From NCBI RefSeq assembly GCF_001949145.1, contig NW_019091375.1, positions 944,073 to 1,008,072 of the forward strand: DNA of 64,000 nt, written 5' to 3'. The notes under the pieces were generated by a model. It had not been told where the DNA came from and ran no database searches. It was given only the letters and a program-made list of their open reading frames with translations. The position numbers were made by a program, and so were the translations under genes. Within the stretch, counting starts at the first letter, position 1; each line of letters begins with the position of its first letter. The stretch comes from Acanthaster planci. Taxonomy: Eukaryota; Echinodermata; Asteroidea; Valvatida; Acanthasteridae. Below, in pieces: positions 41,701 through 53,523 of the stretch.

Positions 41701-43158
41701 AGGAGCACACACTTTTGTTCTGGTCTACTGCTTTTACTCAATAGCTCTGCAAACTGAGCTGCCTAGTCTAAGTATTAATCCTTTCTCTTCAACTCATGAC
41801 AGAGAGCTGATGGGTTGGTTTTTTTTTATTAAGAATACTAATATTCAGGAATAGCTATTGCCGCATTTCCACTGAAAAGAAAAGTAACAGTGAACAGTCT
41901 GTAGAAAGACAAAGACATCGATGCAAAGTGTATCTTGCCCCTAACCAAATAAGAAAATCCTTTTTAACAAACGCACTTTGTAAATTTCTTTCCCCTGACC
42001 CACGAAATCGGTCTCTATTATTGGCTCTTCAGAAAGGTAGCCCTAACAAACCCCCTGACCACCACTGCCCCAATCAACATTCAAATTCTTTTAGTACTGT
42101 GGTTTGGAAGTCTTTGTGTTCACACATCCAAGAACACAATTTTGGCCCTTCTTTTACAACTACTTCCAATCAAATACTTGGGATTTAACCTTCTTTCTTT
42201 CCAAGCAGCTGTGAATAAAATACCAAGTAAGCAACACTCACCCCATTGCACAGAACTAAAATAGACAACACTACATTTCACTGTCAATGGAAATGCCACA
42301 CCATTATGGAGACACTGTGCTAATACTGCCCATGTTTGTGGCAAAGTGTAAATACAAAATTAGTCCTTGGCAAAAATACCTGTCTGGATACAAAAACAAG
42401 AACCATGCAATAGGTGGAATGTCTGGAGTATTCATTCTAGTTATACAATTAAAGTATTCTCTCTGTGTTGCTTTTTTAGCAACGGCACTGCCGACAATAT
42501 TTGCCAAAGTTGATGAAGCAATGAGCTTGCTGCAGAATTTGATTTTGAGAACCAGCTTGATTGAAATTCACACCATTTGTCTTTGACTTTCTTTCTGAAC
42601 ACAAATTGCACAGAGCACTTTTAACCGAAGAGGTAACAGCAGCAAAGGGCAAAGTTTGAGCGATGACTATAGTTCCGACTAACACCGCCCGAACGATGAA
42701 TGGTTTGGAGTGTCTAGTTGACTACATGTACTTGGGACCGGGCCCAGGGCATGGTCACACCGCTTGTTATCAATAGCTGATTTCATTTCATCACTTTGGA
42801 GGGAACCATTCATATGAAAACAATTTGTACGAAATTTCAATGACCATGTACGTTGTAAGAATCGAAGCCAATGGTGAAATGTGAATTATATATAAAAAAA
42901 AAAAAAAAAAAAAAAAAAAACAAATACATCTTGATAAAGGTGAAATGTGAGTAACAATAAGATTTTTTCAAAACTTGGCTGACTGAAAAAGCATCGCCTA
43001 CTGATTGAACTGTAGTGCGCACCCGAACTTGCCCAAAAGTTTATGCAGAAATGGCTTTGCTACTCAAACAAAACAGCAGAGTCGAACTCTCAATCCAAGT
43101 TAAACATGCTGGTGGTTTATGATGCAATCTTTATCCCTTTAACCTGGTTTGCTGGCTT
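38722..43158. other. SR-factor 3' UTR and intergenic DNA before CNDP2 copy A
   Basis: No coding exon is seen. An AATAAA at 41422-41427 is a candidate poly(A) signal for a long SR-factor 3' UTR; ATTAAA variants occur earlier (about 39888). Convergent copy A of CNDP2 ends at 43159. A 27-nt poly(A) tract lies at 42894-42920. Confidence 0.45.
42873..42950. repeat. Poly(A) tract flanked by 12-bp direct repeats
   Basis: GGTGAAATGTGA occurs at 42873-42884 and again at 42939-42950, enclosing a short AT stretch, 27 consecutive A and about 18 further bases. It could be a tiny retroposed insertion with target duplication, or local slippage. The poly(A) is not at the end of the insert, which weakens the first idea. 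Confidence 0.4.
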
Positions 43159-46100
43159 TTAATCCAGTTTAGCCACCTCCTCAAAGTAGGCTCCAAGGAG
43201 CTTGATCTGCGTGTAGGAAGGGAAAATCACATCACCAACAAAACAAAAAAATTTGTTAAATTTTTTTCAATTTCATCGCCCCATTTCATCAACCTGAGAG
43301 AACAGTTTTTGAATTTGCTGGTTTTTGTTACTTGTATTGACATCTGGTAGTGTACTGACATCTGGAAGGTTAATACGCCGGTGACATGTTGCACAATACT
43401 GACAGAGAGGCAAGATTTTTCAGCTGATTTCAGCTATTTTTGGTTTTGGATTTCAGCTTGTTTTCCTCATTGGCTGTGTACAAAAGTGTAGGAGATTTTC
43501 ACAGTTCAGCTTCTTTGTGTCGTTTTTTTTTCAGCTGTTTCCAGCTTTTTCTCATTGGTCAATCTCATCCCCGTGTGGCTTACTAGCTACTGGGCACACT
43601 TTGCAGACTTGAGCCCATGTATGGTTCGGCAGAATTTAACGTGTCTAGTCTACCGAAAGATGTGGACAGTGCTACTTACCCCGTTGATGTAGTTGGAACG
43701 GTTCATCTTCTCGTTCTGAGAGTGCGCGCTGTCGTCGCAGGCGCCCATGGGGAGCAGCATCACGTTCTTATTGGTCGCGTTCTGGAGAGTCAGGGTCACG
43801 GGGATGCTGCCACCCTCGCGGGTCATGTCCGGCTCCATGCCAAACACTGAAGAGCAGGAAAGCATTTTAAAAAACAACTAGAGCTGAGATGTCGAGTGCT
43901 TCAAAATCATACATTGCAGGTATTAAGGGGAGTCAGGTTGGCATATTGGCTCCTTCCTGACCTCTGCGGCCCGGGTTCAAATCCCGGCCCGGTCCACATG
44001 TGGATTGGGTTTTCAGGCCCTACCTCATTCCGTAGGTTTTACCCAGAATACTCCTCTGAGGTTTCCTCCCACCTCTAAAACTAACTGCTTCTCACTGTCT
44101 CCTCTCTCAGGGGTGAGTTTGAAAGATTTTGGTCGCTCTCAATTGTTTCAGACGTCGAATCACTGCTGCACTTAATTCAAAATTTGCTTTTAATTTGGGT
44201 TGGTGGGACTCTAGAATGCCTGCCTGAAACAGGTGTAACCCTCCTCCGAACAAACAACTCTTTGTTAACGTCACAGTTTGTTTAATGACTCCATTCGAAA
44301 CTGGATTGACTGAAGTCTCCTAAGGCTGTATTTGGCCTGAATGTGGGACTGTGGTCCTAGTTTGGAGACATTTACCTGTCTGGATGGCCCTGCGGCCAGC
44401 AAGGTAGTGAGGATGGTCAAAGTCGCTCAGCCAACTTTCTCCCGCGTGGCCAGACGAAATGCTGCCCAAGGGAAAAAAATCAGCTCTACTATAAGGAATC
44501 CACTGAAGCGCACTCGTTTTCAATAATCATGCACTTTTGAAATGACGCATTTTTTGGTCTGGTACATAACCTAGTGTTCTTCCCTGGCTAAACTTCTGTG
44601 GGTTACCAGGCAGATCGTGGGGCTTGCTTTGTGTCCCTAGGCAAGATATCAGACTGCAGTTACTTCCAATACCCGCAAAGCATGCCAAAAGGTGACAGAA
44701 AAAGGTTGCACTCGCTGTCACTGTGTAGAGAGTTTAAGTACATCAAGTTCTAGTCTGACGACCTCCCGCATTTGTTGGCTTGATGCAGGGGTAGTAACTG
44801 CATGCCATGAGCGCCATATTTTAGAGAACAAGTTTGAGAGTTTAAACAATCTAAGATCATTCTGACAAGATTTGTCAACTCACGGAGCCTCACACACACT
44901 ACCTTCAGTGCAATGGGGTTGATTGTTGGTTGATTGACATCCAATCGTAGCTACTACAAATTCAGAACTAAAACTTCTTGCTATCGGCTCACTTTATTTT
45001 ATTGGGCGAACCTCGTGCACTGTGGATGTCGGTCAGGTGCTTGATAACCAGCTCCACAATCTCGGTAGGTGACTGGCGGGGTACAAGACGGATGGAGAAT
45101 TTCCCAATCACTTTGCGAGGGATCACAGTCTTGGAACCGGCTCCGTCAAAGGCCCCCTGAATTCCTAAAAAAATTTAACAAGCAGCTGTGTCTCATGCAA
45201 AGAATTCAAAGGACTTTCTCTCCCCTTGTTTAACATTCGTACAAAAAAGATAAAACTCAGCTCAACGTTTCCACAAATCAAGCAGTTGGAAAGACTGGCA
45301 AATTTGAACGTGAGGTGTTCAAATATACGAGAGTTCCGCTTGATTTTGAATCCCTTGCAAAAAATGTGTTTAAGAGCCTGTTTGCCTAAAGTACTGCTAT
45401 TGAAGTCTGGCTCCTGGGCTGCAAATATTGTCCAGGGATTGGATTTTAAGACACCAACTGCTGTCAACCATGGAGAAAGGCAGACACCAAAACTGAACTA
45501 GGATCCTTTTAATTGTAAAAATCCTTCAAGAGTTCCGATGAGGAGTGCGATGTTAGCCAACGCCTTTTGCAAAACCGGTGGAAAAGTTACGAGTCTTGAG
45601 GGAGCACGTACTAGACCGGTCAGATTTTCGTCTGACCTAGAGGAGAGCAGAGAGTTGACAACCAACTTTACCGTGGATGGATAGAGACGGGTAGCGCCAG
45701 CGATGCTGTAGGAGTTTTTCTTTGGTGTCGTGAAGGAGCCGATCGGTGCCAATCTCCTGACGGTAGTCCTCCTGCAATGCAGACACGATCCGATTAATTG
45801 GGACACTCAGTCAAGGGACACTCAGTCAAGGGACACTCAGAGAGAGCATAAGCTAGTGCACATGTAGGTTTAACCTCATGACTGGCATAAGCCGTGTGCC
45901 ACAAATCTATGGCGTAGCTGTGCATTATACTTTCGGTCCACGGTTCACAAAAAGGTTAGCTGCACAACGTACTAGTTATGTCAAACTTCTCTGATGAGAC
46001 GATCATGGATTTTACAACAGTTGCTTCTTTTCAATAATTATCACAACAGTCATTACATTACATGTACATGTGTCTCTGCCATTTTGAAAAGGTTTTTGTC

Positions 46101-49100
46101 TTGTGCTTCACTGGAAACAGGAAGTAAATCTTGAAGGTTTTTCTATTACCTTTGCAAACAAGTTGTACACATATCGTCTGAGCCTTAGAAGTGGATCGAT
46201 GACGAGTCTTAACCGTACATGATTAGTGAGTGAGTTTGGCTCAACTCGCACCACCTACACAGCGCTACAAAATGATTGCATGGCAACTTGTAGCACAATT
46301 TAGACTTATGCAGCATGTATTCATGAAACATGACACAGTTTGCTGAAGAAAGTAGACCTGTGTTAGCACAATGATGTCGTGCTTTAACAAACTTTCCCTG
46401 GCCAAGTGATGCGCGATCCATCCAGACAGATTAGGAAAGCCCACATGCAAACAAAGCGAGACATCATTATTTTTGGTCTATTTTCATGATAACTGAGGGT
46501 AATTGTCCAGCAATCAGATTTCCAGCCCATACCAGGTCGAAGTCGATGGGTCCATACAGGCTCTCTTCTTCCTCGGTCAGCTCAGCGACTTGGTCGTACA
46601 CGCCAGGCACTTTGATCTGACCTGTGACATCCACCAGACTGTCCAACAGGGCGATCAAATCCGTCATGGCTTCGTGCCTGTCGAGTACATGGCAATGCAA
46701 AGTGAGGCCTTCATCAATGGCATTTCAATCCAGTGGACTAAATAGAAGACAAACTTAACAACAAATATTGCAGTTTATATGCTAGACAACTTTTTAAGGT
46801 GAATTTTTGAGTGAATAAGATGTTAGTTGTTTTTGATAGCCATTTTATCCTTTCCTGACATGTTTCAATAACAACTGTAAGAGTTAAATCTCATGCTGAA
46901 AGATTGGTCCAAAAATTCACTTACACAGAGCCACCGTAGACGCCAGAGTGCAGGTCCTTTTTCGCGCACTCCACTTCCAGGAAGAAATAGCAAATTCCCC
47001 TGGGAAACAGGGACAAGGAGCAAAACCTTAAGTCGTCAAAACAATTATAACGCCTACAGAATGCGAATTTTCTACCAGAATACAACGCCATGGAAAAAAA
47101 AGGCCCCCGACATTCCAACAGAACTTGCAGATAAAGAAAAGGTTACAGCAAACGTCAATAGACGGCAACGGTGTTTTTAATCCTGTTATTTGGCAGGGTC
47201 AGGCTATGTGTGACATTGAGAGCTACAGGTGTACATGTTCATGTATGTATTTTCAACATTTGCCAAATAATTGGTAACTGAGCGCATTGAAAGAGCTATG
47301 TCAAACTGAAAGGCCGGTTGATAGTTCTTCATGTGACAGTGCATGCCAAACGCTGGTCGCTAGACACCGAGATCTCTTGGGGAAGTTTGTCATCGCACCA
47401 TGTTCACGCATGAAGCATTCAAAACAGGCGTACGAGGTGCAAAATCCCACAGGTAGGTGGGATGACAAACCAGTGTTGTAGTGGAGACCATGCACAAGAC
47501 CAGTCACAAGTAACAGGTTGAACAATGACAAAGGAACGCTTTTGTTGCAGTTCATTTGAATAGCTTGTTACTTGCATTCTGACTAGAGGTCTTGTCTTGG
47601 TCTTGTGATGGTCTCCTGTGGTCTTGTAAAGGTCTCAAGTGGTCTCGACTACAAAACTGTGACAACCACACGTGCGCTGCCCATAAGGGAAAAGATGGGC
47701 CAGCGAGCATGTCAAGGTCCAACCAATTAACTCTATGGTGGCACTGAGGTCTCCTTATGTCCACGGATCACTGAAACTTTGTGACAACTACTATGTGACC
47801 ATTACGCCCCAAAATCTCCTTCATGTCCAACCGTAAACTAGCGCCGGGACGAGGATCTTACCTCAAGCCGTACGTGATACAGGGCTTTTTCTTGCCCAGC
47901 CAGTAGTTGTCGGAGATGCACACGTAATCAACGTCCTGAGAGAAACAGAAAAAAAAAATTATTGAGATTTTATGTGCTGGCATAGCGACAAGTGCTGGCA
48001 TATTGCCAAGAACGGGCTTGTTGCCGAGACCTGGCATGTTGCAGAGACTTGGCATGTTGCCAAGGGGGAAATGCCTTCCTGTTTGATGGGTCTCTCAGAT
48101 AGCTTGGGGGTGAAATTCCATACGAAAGTGTGCTATAGAAAATCTTGATTTAAAACCTCAAAACATGCAACTTGGTTTTACCAAAATGGACAAGCATTTA
48201 AAGCTTGAACCTTCCTCAATCCTACAAATCCTCCTCTGCGCAGGAAACCAATGGCACATTAATTCTTTGTACTTCAACCTACAGGGGGCATCAAGCCCCA
48301 TGTAAAGTAACAGTGGCTGGGCTCTACCTTCCTCAATCCTACAAAATTCTTTGGTGAATTTTGAAGGCTCTTGGAAAGTAAACCATTTTGCTCATAGCTC
48401 TCAAAATCAAAAAGCATGCTGGGTACAATTGGCCAATCTGATGAACTGTCATCCAATCGCTTCGCACCACTGGTCAATCCAAGGGAATGTTAAACTTTTG
48501 AAACTTTTCCACAACCGTAAATTAGCAAGGAAAGGCGATTGGCCGATAGTGGCATTATCGACATATCCAATCGACCGCTCAAGCAAAGATCGAGCAACTG
48601 CACATACAGATTGCACCATACTGTGTCTGTAAGGACAAAGGTCAATTTTACAATGAAATGCTCCATAAAAACACCTACTTTGAAGAATGTGTCCTTGCGA
48701 CTCTCAATCAATTCATCAAGGCCCTCAGAGCCGGATTCTTCCATTCCCTCAAAGCAGAACTGCACAGAAAATGGGAGTAAGGGTAGTGTCAGGCTAGGTT
48801 AAGATTAATTACTTCAGCAGGACTCGAACACAAGACCTCCAAAATTCTGGTTGAGTGTTCAATCAACTGAGCTACTCGGCCTTTTATGTTGTGTCTCAAA
48901 ATTTGCCATAGTGTTGGTTACCTCTCCATAAACTACTGGCCTTAATTGGGCAAGGCCAGAAGATAACAGTCAGGGTTTTGCATTTCAGTGGTCCAGGGTT
49001 CGAATCCCCCAAGTGAGTGGACTTACCTTGATGTTGATGGGGATGTCTTGTTTCAGGGCACGGTATGCCTCAATGACGTTCAGCCATGCCAAGACCGGCC

Positions 49101-52100
49101 CTTTGTCATCTGTGGAGCCACGCCCGTACATCTTACCGTCTTTCTCAGTCAGAACGAAGGGGTCCGTGTCCCAACCATCCTCCTGGAAAATAGACAGAGA
49201 AAGATGACACAATAACCTCTAAAGAGATATTTTGACAGGGGTTACGAGTCCCCTGAAATCTTCCAATGTGCAGAAAACCAACGGCATAATCACTGTAAGA
49301 TATTAGTAAAATAACAGTGGTTGGGCTCTACCACACTGAAGTCCACAATCCTACAAAATCCTCCCAAACTGCCTCAGTGGTAGATTTTGAAGGATGTGGT
49401 TCTTAGGAAATTGAACAGAAGATTCACAACAAAAACTGCATTTGCTGCGACTGAGGCACCAATTTGTCAGTGAGACTGAAGTAGTTCTTTAGCTCTGACC
49501 CGTTTGGCCGGCTGCACGTCCAGGTGACCGTAGATGCAGACTGTCTTCTTCTTGGGGTCGTCGCCAAGGTGACCCATGAGGATGGGCGGCAACGGGATGA
49601 CTCGACCGTCCTCCAATTTCTGTGTACCAATGTCTACGAGCTCAATCGTTGCTCCAACCTCGGGCTTTTGCAGGTCCTACAAGAAAACAAAAGCAAAGGG
49701 CCTTGTGTTCTTCTAGGTTTGAAGGGTAGGCTACCCAGTATTGTCATAAATTGGTATCCGGTTCCAAAAGTATACCCCTCAGTCTACCCACAAAGACATG
49801 GTTCTCTCAAGGGCACCTGCACAAAGCAAATCAAAAATAGCCCCTCTAATCCCTAATCCCTCCTCTGTGTATGTGACAAAAAGAAAGAATCCCAGTTTCT
49901 GTGCATTAGATAGGCCAAATAATAAAAACATTGTGTTTTTCCTGTAGATTTTAATGAAGGCAGCAGCTTTCTTTTTTTTTTGTTTTGTTAACCACAGCAG
50001 ATTGTCTGCAGATAACAATGGAATTTTTGGACTTTTCCAGTGATGGTCTTCTGTCTAGTATAAGGTATTTTAACCTCGAATCAGGTTTTTAACTTGTTTT
50101 TAGTTACGGATGTATAACGTTTAAAAAGAGGTGCAGAGTCTATAGCGTCACAAATATGACAAGACAAAAACGAGAAAAACTGAGGCGGGCAGAGCAACAG
50201 GAAGCAACAGGGATGGGAACATTTTTTTTAAAAATTTACCCAGCCTTACCCGTGCTACAACTTCCAGCATGCGTTTGATTTCCTCTCGTTTCTCCGGCCA
50301 GGCCGAGACGCTCTGTATGGCAACCGCATCGGCGAGCCTCTTAACGTAGTCATCCTGATGCTCGTCAATGTAACTAAAGAACACATTTCAACAACAAAAC
50401 TTTGCTCTGAGGTTTAAACAACATCCAAGCTCTGACATAAACCTTTCTTGAATTATCCTTTTTCAAATCTGTCACCTACATGGAATCTTTTTCAGGCCTC
50501 TGCAGCTTGGTTTTTCATGTGACATCCATAAATTTGCCAGCAGAGTAATTATGCATTTGAACAGGCCTGCCTTATTAAAAGAAAGGCCCAAAAACCTTCA
50601 GAGCTTTTGGTATTGAGGATATTCATGAAGGAAAGAGTTCCACATACCGACCCCACTTGACACCCCATGTACAAACCCTACTGGTCTGAAAAATAATAAG
50701 TGGCATATTCCCTCGCTAAATTGAACTTTTCTGGGCATGTTTTTCTTTCTGATGGCTAACAGGTCACTGTAGGGAATGACTACTGGCATCTGTACATGGA
50801 ACTCTTCCCCTAACAAACAAATGGACAAAGAAGTTCAGAAGTATTCAAATCTAAACAGTCCACAGATTAACAACTTATCTGGCAACGGGGAGTAAACTGT
50901 GGTAAGTTTGCCTCACAAAGCCATTTTTCATGACCCAATCAGTAAAAGTTTCTGATCTAGCTGTTAACAATGATATGCATGAAGCCCAACCAATCACAAG
51001 GGAACATGTCGCAACCCATCAAACTCAACACTTATTTTGCCAGCGTATAACCACACCCACCTACCATGCCCGAAGTAGCATCGATGACCGTACATACATG
51101 TAGTCCCCGATCCATTAATTAATATTGCCTTAGGGGCCTACTGTAAAAATCAATCAAACTTGACAACAGGCGACAGGTGGCAAAACTAAGGACCTGTTGA
51201 GTATACGGTCACCAACGTTAGATTTATTGAAACCTATCTGCCATTTTTCTCCCAGACTGTGGTAGGCTGACTACAGTACGTGTACTATGGGTTATCTGCT
51301 TGAGTTGATGTCAGTCGTCACGAAAGTTTATGATGAGGGACATGATGATGGAGGGGTGTGTCTGAATAATATCCGGGATTTTTAATTTGTACACTCGCCC
51401 TTTTTTTTGGCTACATGTATTTTAATCTTGCAAAACTGGTCAGCCCCCCCGCCATCAAAAGGCAACACTCTCTTAATTCATCGAGTTGACCCTTGGAAAA
51501 GTAAAATTGTAAAATGTGAGAAAATGTGACTTTCTTACTGAACTAGCCATGCAAATTTGAACCCAGCGTGTGTTATGTGTTAATTAACCAATGCCCACTG
51601 TTTCCCCTCATTTCCTATACCAGGCAAGATATGGGACCGAGGGGTACCCCCTTACCTGTCCAATCCCTATACACACTCTAGACTATTGTTACCTAACACA
51701 TCCCCCCCTACAAGTAGAAGTCTGTGAAGACTTCCTGAGATTCCGATCAAACAATGAGCAACACAAAGGCGGGGGGACTCTCTCCATCTCATATCTTGCT
51801 TTAAATGTCATTTCCCTCAAAACTCCACACAATGCCAGTTTTGACAACATCAACCCATGGAGAAATATCAACCCTACACTGAGCTACCCTCAGAACTGAG
51901 GCTAGGCCACATGGAGCATGATGTCACAGTAAATCTACCCAGTACCAAGGTGAATTCAAAGTTAAAATGTAGCTCTCCCTTCTATTATCGGGACGGGGTT
52001 CCCAAATCTACAATCCCCAAGCCTGTTTGATATTGCTCCATGGTCCAACTCCGAGTGAATCGAGAGCCCCCCCCCTCCTGATAGCTGAGCCCAGCATATA

Positions 52101-52219
52101 TTGGCCCAGCAAGCGCCGTTTCTTTGACGACGAGACTCTGGAATTTCCCAATTCAGTAGGTCCAAATACTTGCTAATGTAACTTTACCTGAATAACTTAG
52201 GAAGAAATACTTCAGCCAT
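43159..52219 (-). CDS. CNDP2: Cytosolic non-specific dipeptidase (M20), copy A
   Basis: Thirteen coding exons on the minus strand: 52219..52188, 50373..50250, 49676..49500, 49182..49027, 48759..48679, 47935..47862, 46999..46925, 46677..46533, 45771..45672, 45164..44993, 44461..44376, 43846..43680 and 43206..43159. They total 1437 nt and 478 aa (human 475), with all phases consistent. It is an M20 metallopeptidase that cleaves dipeptides such as Cys-Gly in the cytosol. Human-equivalent residues are all present at +4 numbering: metal ligands His103, Asp136, Glu171, Asp199 and His449; catalytic Asp105 and Glu170; His232 supplied across the dimer; substrate residues Thr334, Arg347, His384 and Ser421. 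One difference is Ser447, where the family has Gly ([10 protein letters not shown]). It is head to head with copy B. Confidence 0.96.
43925..44200 (+). mobile_element. tRNA-derived SINE in CNDP2-A intron 11
   Basis: The head has a box-A-like 'aggttggcatattgg' and a box-B-like 'gggttcaaatcccgg'. The body continues 'aactgcttctcactgtctcc', which is also present in inverted form at 61580-61740 in intron 11 of copy B. It is antisense to its host gene, as is the copy-B one. Confidence 0.75.
47471..47659. mobile_element. hAT-type MITE, second copy, in CNDP2-A intron 6
   Basis: This is the same family as 17538-17737: it starts CAGTGTTGTAGT, has the 'ggtcttgtgatggtctc' interior and ends in a degenerate ACAAAACTG. 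It is flanked by TGACAAAC (47463-47470) and TGACAACC (47660-47667), an 8-bp target duplication with one mismatch. Intron 6 of copy B has no counterpart. Confidence 0.8.
48205..48365 (-). repeat. Dispersed 'gtggctgggctct' repeat, CNDP2-A intron 5
   Basis: In the gene sense it contains 'ttgtaggattgaggaaggta', 'gagcccagccactgtta' and 'gtgccattggtttcctg', the same segments as the 114-bp tandem units in copy B intron 3. It is an additional copy, in a different intron of gene A. Confidence 0.7.
48810..48885 (-). repeat. tRNA-like sequence in CNDP2-A intron 4
   Basis: On the minus strand it has a box-A-like 'tagctcagttgat' and a box-B-like 'gtgttcgagtcctgc'. The acceptor and T stems do not pair, so it is a tRNA pseudogene or SINE head and not a working tRNA. 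A related sequence sits in intron 4 of copy B (57190-57250). Confidence 0.6.
48960..49018 (+). repeat. Box-B-like sequence next to the CNDP2-A exon 4 donor
   Basis: 'gggttcgaatccccc' resembles a tRNA T arm on the strand opposite the gene. It lies within 20 nt of the exon 4 splice donor. The same sequence is kept in copy B (about 57065), so it predates the duplication or was homogenised by conversion. Confidence 0.5.
49255..49395 (-). repeat. Dispersed repeat, CNDP2-A intron 3, single copy
   Basis: In gene sense it holds 'attttgtaggattgtgg', 'gagcccaaccactgtta' and 'gccgttggtttcctgc'. Intron 3 of copy B carries the same repeat in the same orientation, amplified to three units. Confidence 0.7.
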
Positions 52220-52270
52220 GTTTGCAGATTAGTCCCTTAATATTAATTCAGCCTTGTTCTCGCCGTCTTG

Positions 52271-52330
52271 CTCTTCCTAGTGGCGCAGTTGGTTGGCGCA
52301 TGTGGTTGGTAATGAGTTGATGACTATTAT
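52271..52330 (+). repeat. Truncated tRNA-derived SINE head
   Basis: 'tagtggcgcagttggttgg' followed by 'cgcatg' matches the 5' half of a tRNA (box A). No box B follows. The sequence is cut off before the MITE at 52370. Confidence 0.5.
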
Positions 52331-52369
52331 CGATGTATCCGATATCGAGATATTCGATGCTAACGTGTA

Positions 52370-52528
52370 TGGTGTACTATTTACGACAAACATTTCTCTC
52401 TCTCTCTTTAGCCTCCATCCAGGCGACGCAACTACACGACGCGACGGTACAACGGCTCCCTTGCGTCGATGCGTCGCCTGGAGAGAGGCTAAAGACAGAG
52501 AGAAATGTTTGTCGTAAATAGTACACCA
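52370..52528. mobile_element. CpG-rich MITE, family 1 copy 2
   Basis: Terminal repeats of about 65 bp begin TGGTGTACTATTTACGACAA and are followed by the complement. The two arms meet almost directly, so the 159-bp element is nearly a perfect hairpin. It is the same family as 9899-10215 but has lost or never had the CGTCG-rich core. It lies about 150 bp upstream of the CNDP2-A start codon. Confidence 0.82.
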
Positions 52529-53523
52529 TATGATGCATTGTACGTAAATCTATTTTGCCAAATGAAACATGCATTCAATTTAGTATCGATACTGATATGC
52601 TAGTCCGAGATACGACTGTTTGTATGGTATCTTTCGATTCAGACCACATAGATAGCACGTGACTTTCCAGACTGGACCCTGTCGGTGTCTTTCTTGTGTA
52701 TAATTTATATTGTTCCCACCCCCAACGTTTGATGCAACCAGGCTCAGCCTGAAAATGATGGGGGAATTGTTTTGGCTGTTATCAAGGGGGTACTTTCGGG
52801 AGGCGTTCCCATGCCCCTAAATGAGTTTTTTCTCTTGAAGATTATCCCCAATAATATTAATTAATAGGTTGCGGTTTTCTGGTGTCCGTGCCTTGGAAGG
52901 ACGTTCTTTATTACATAATTTACCTACCCTATGATAACAGAGCTCTCGCTCTCCTGTAGAATTTGTCATTATCAACATAATTCTTCTGATTTGGAATAGA
53001 TAACAATGGCTCATCACTTGATTCCTTTAACTGATATCTACTCTAATGTGCTTAAACTTAAAAATATATACATGTCTATATACATGTACATAATAGAGCT
53101 AGGAAAAAGTGGAAGCGAGAGTTAATCCCCGCCCGGGGCTAGCTAGCTAGCTAGAGGGCGCTCTAATTATTTTGCCGGACACGAGGGGTGTTGTTTGAAA
53201 GGCTGCATCAAGTTCTGGTGCAGATCGGGGTTTGAATTGATTGGCTGTCACGCTACAAAGTACGGGTCAATTTAATCTGTACCAGTTACAGACATTGGTA
53301 GTAATTAAGCCGATTATTGCATTTTAGAGGGAACAAATTACTTGATTCGTCCCTCCACGTTTCCAAACGGCCGAAACGGGAAACCCCCAACTTTTCCAAC
53401 CGCGTTTACGTTAATGGGGAATCCCCTTCCAACTTGCTCACGTGTTCAGCATTGACCTGTGTGGTGAGCACGTGAGCTGAAATTTGGAGGGAGGCGCACA
53501 TACATGTAACTACAAGTACAAAC

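Larger units (their letters stand above)
52220..53523. promoter_or_regulatory. Shared head-to-head promoter region of CNDP2 A and B
   Basis: The two start codons are 1304 bp apart. CACGTG (E-box) occurs at 52656, 53439 and 53469; the last two lie about 50-85 bp upstream of the copy B start codon. A tRNA-derived SINE fragment and a CpG-rich MITE have inserted within 310 bp of the copy A start codon. Whether one bidirectional promoter serves both genes is inference. Confidence 0.45.

Noticed and set aside
48810-48885. Functional tRNA gene
   Set aside because: The internal promoter boxes are present but the acceptor and T stems do not pair. Similar non-pairing sequences recur in introns, which fits SINE remnants.
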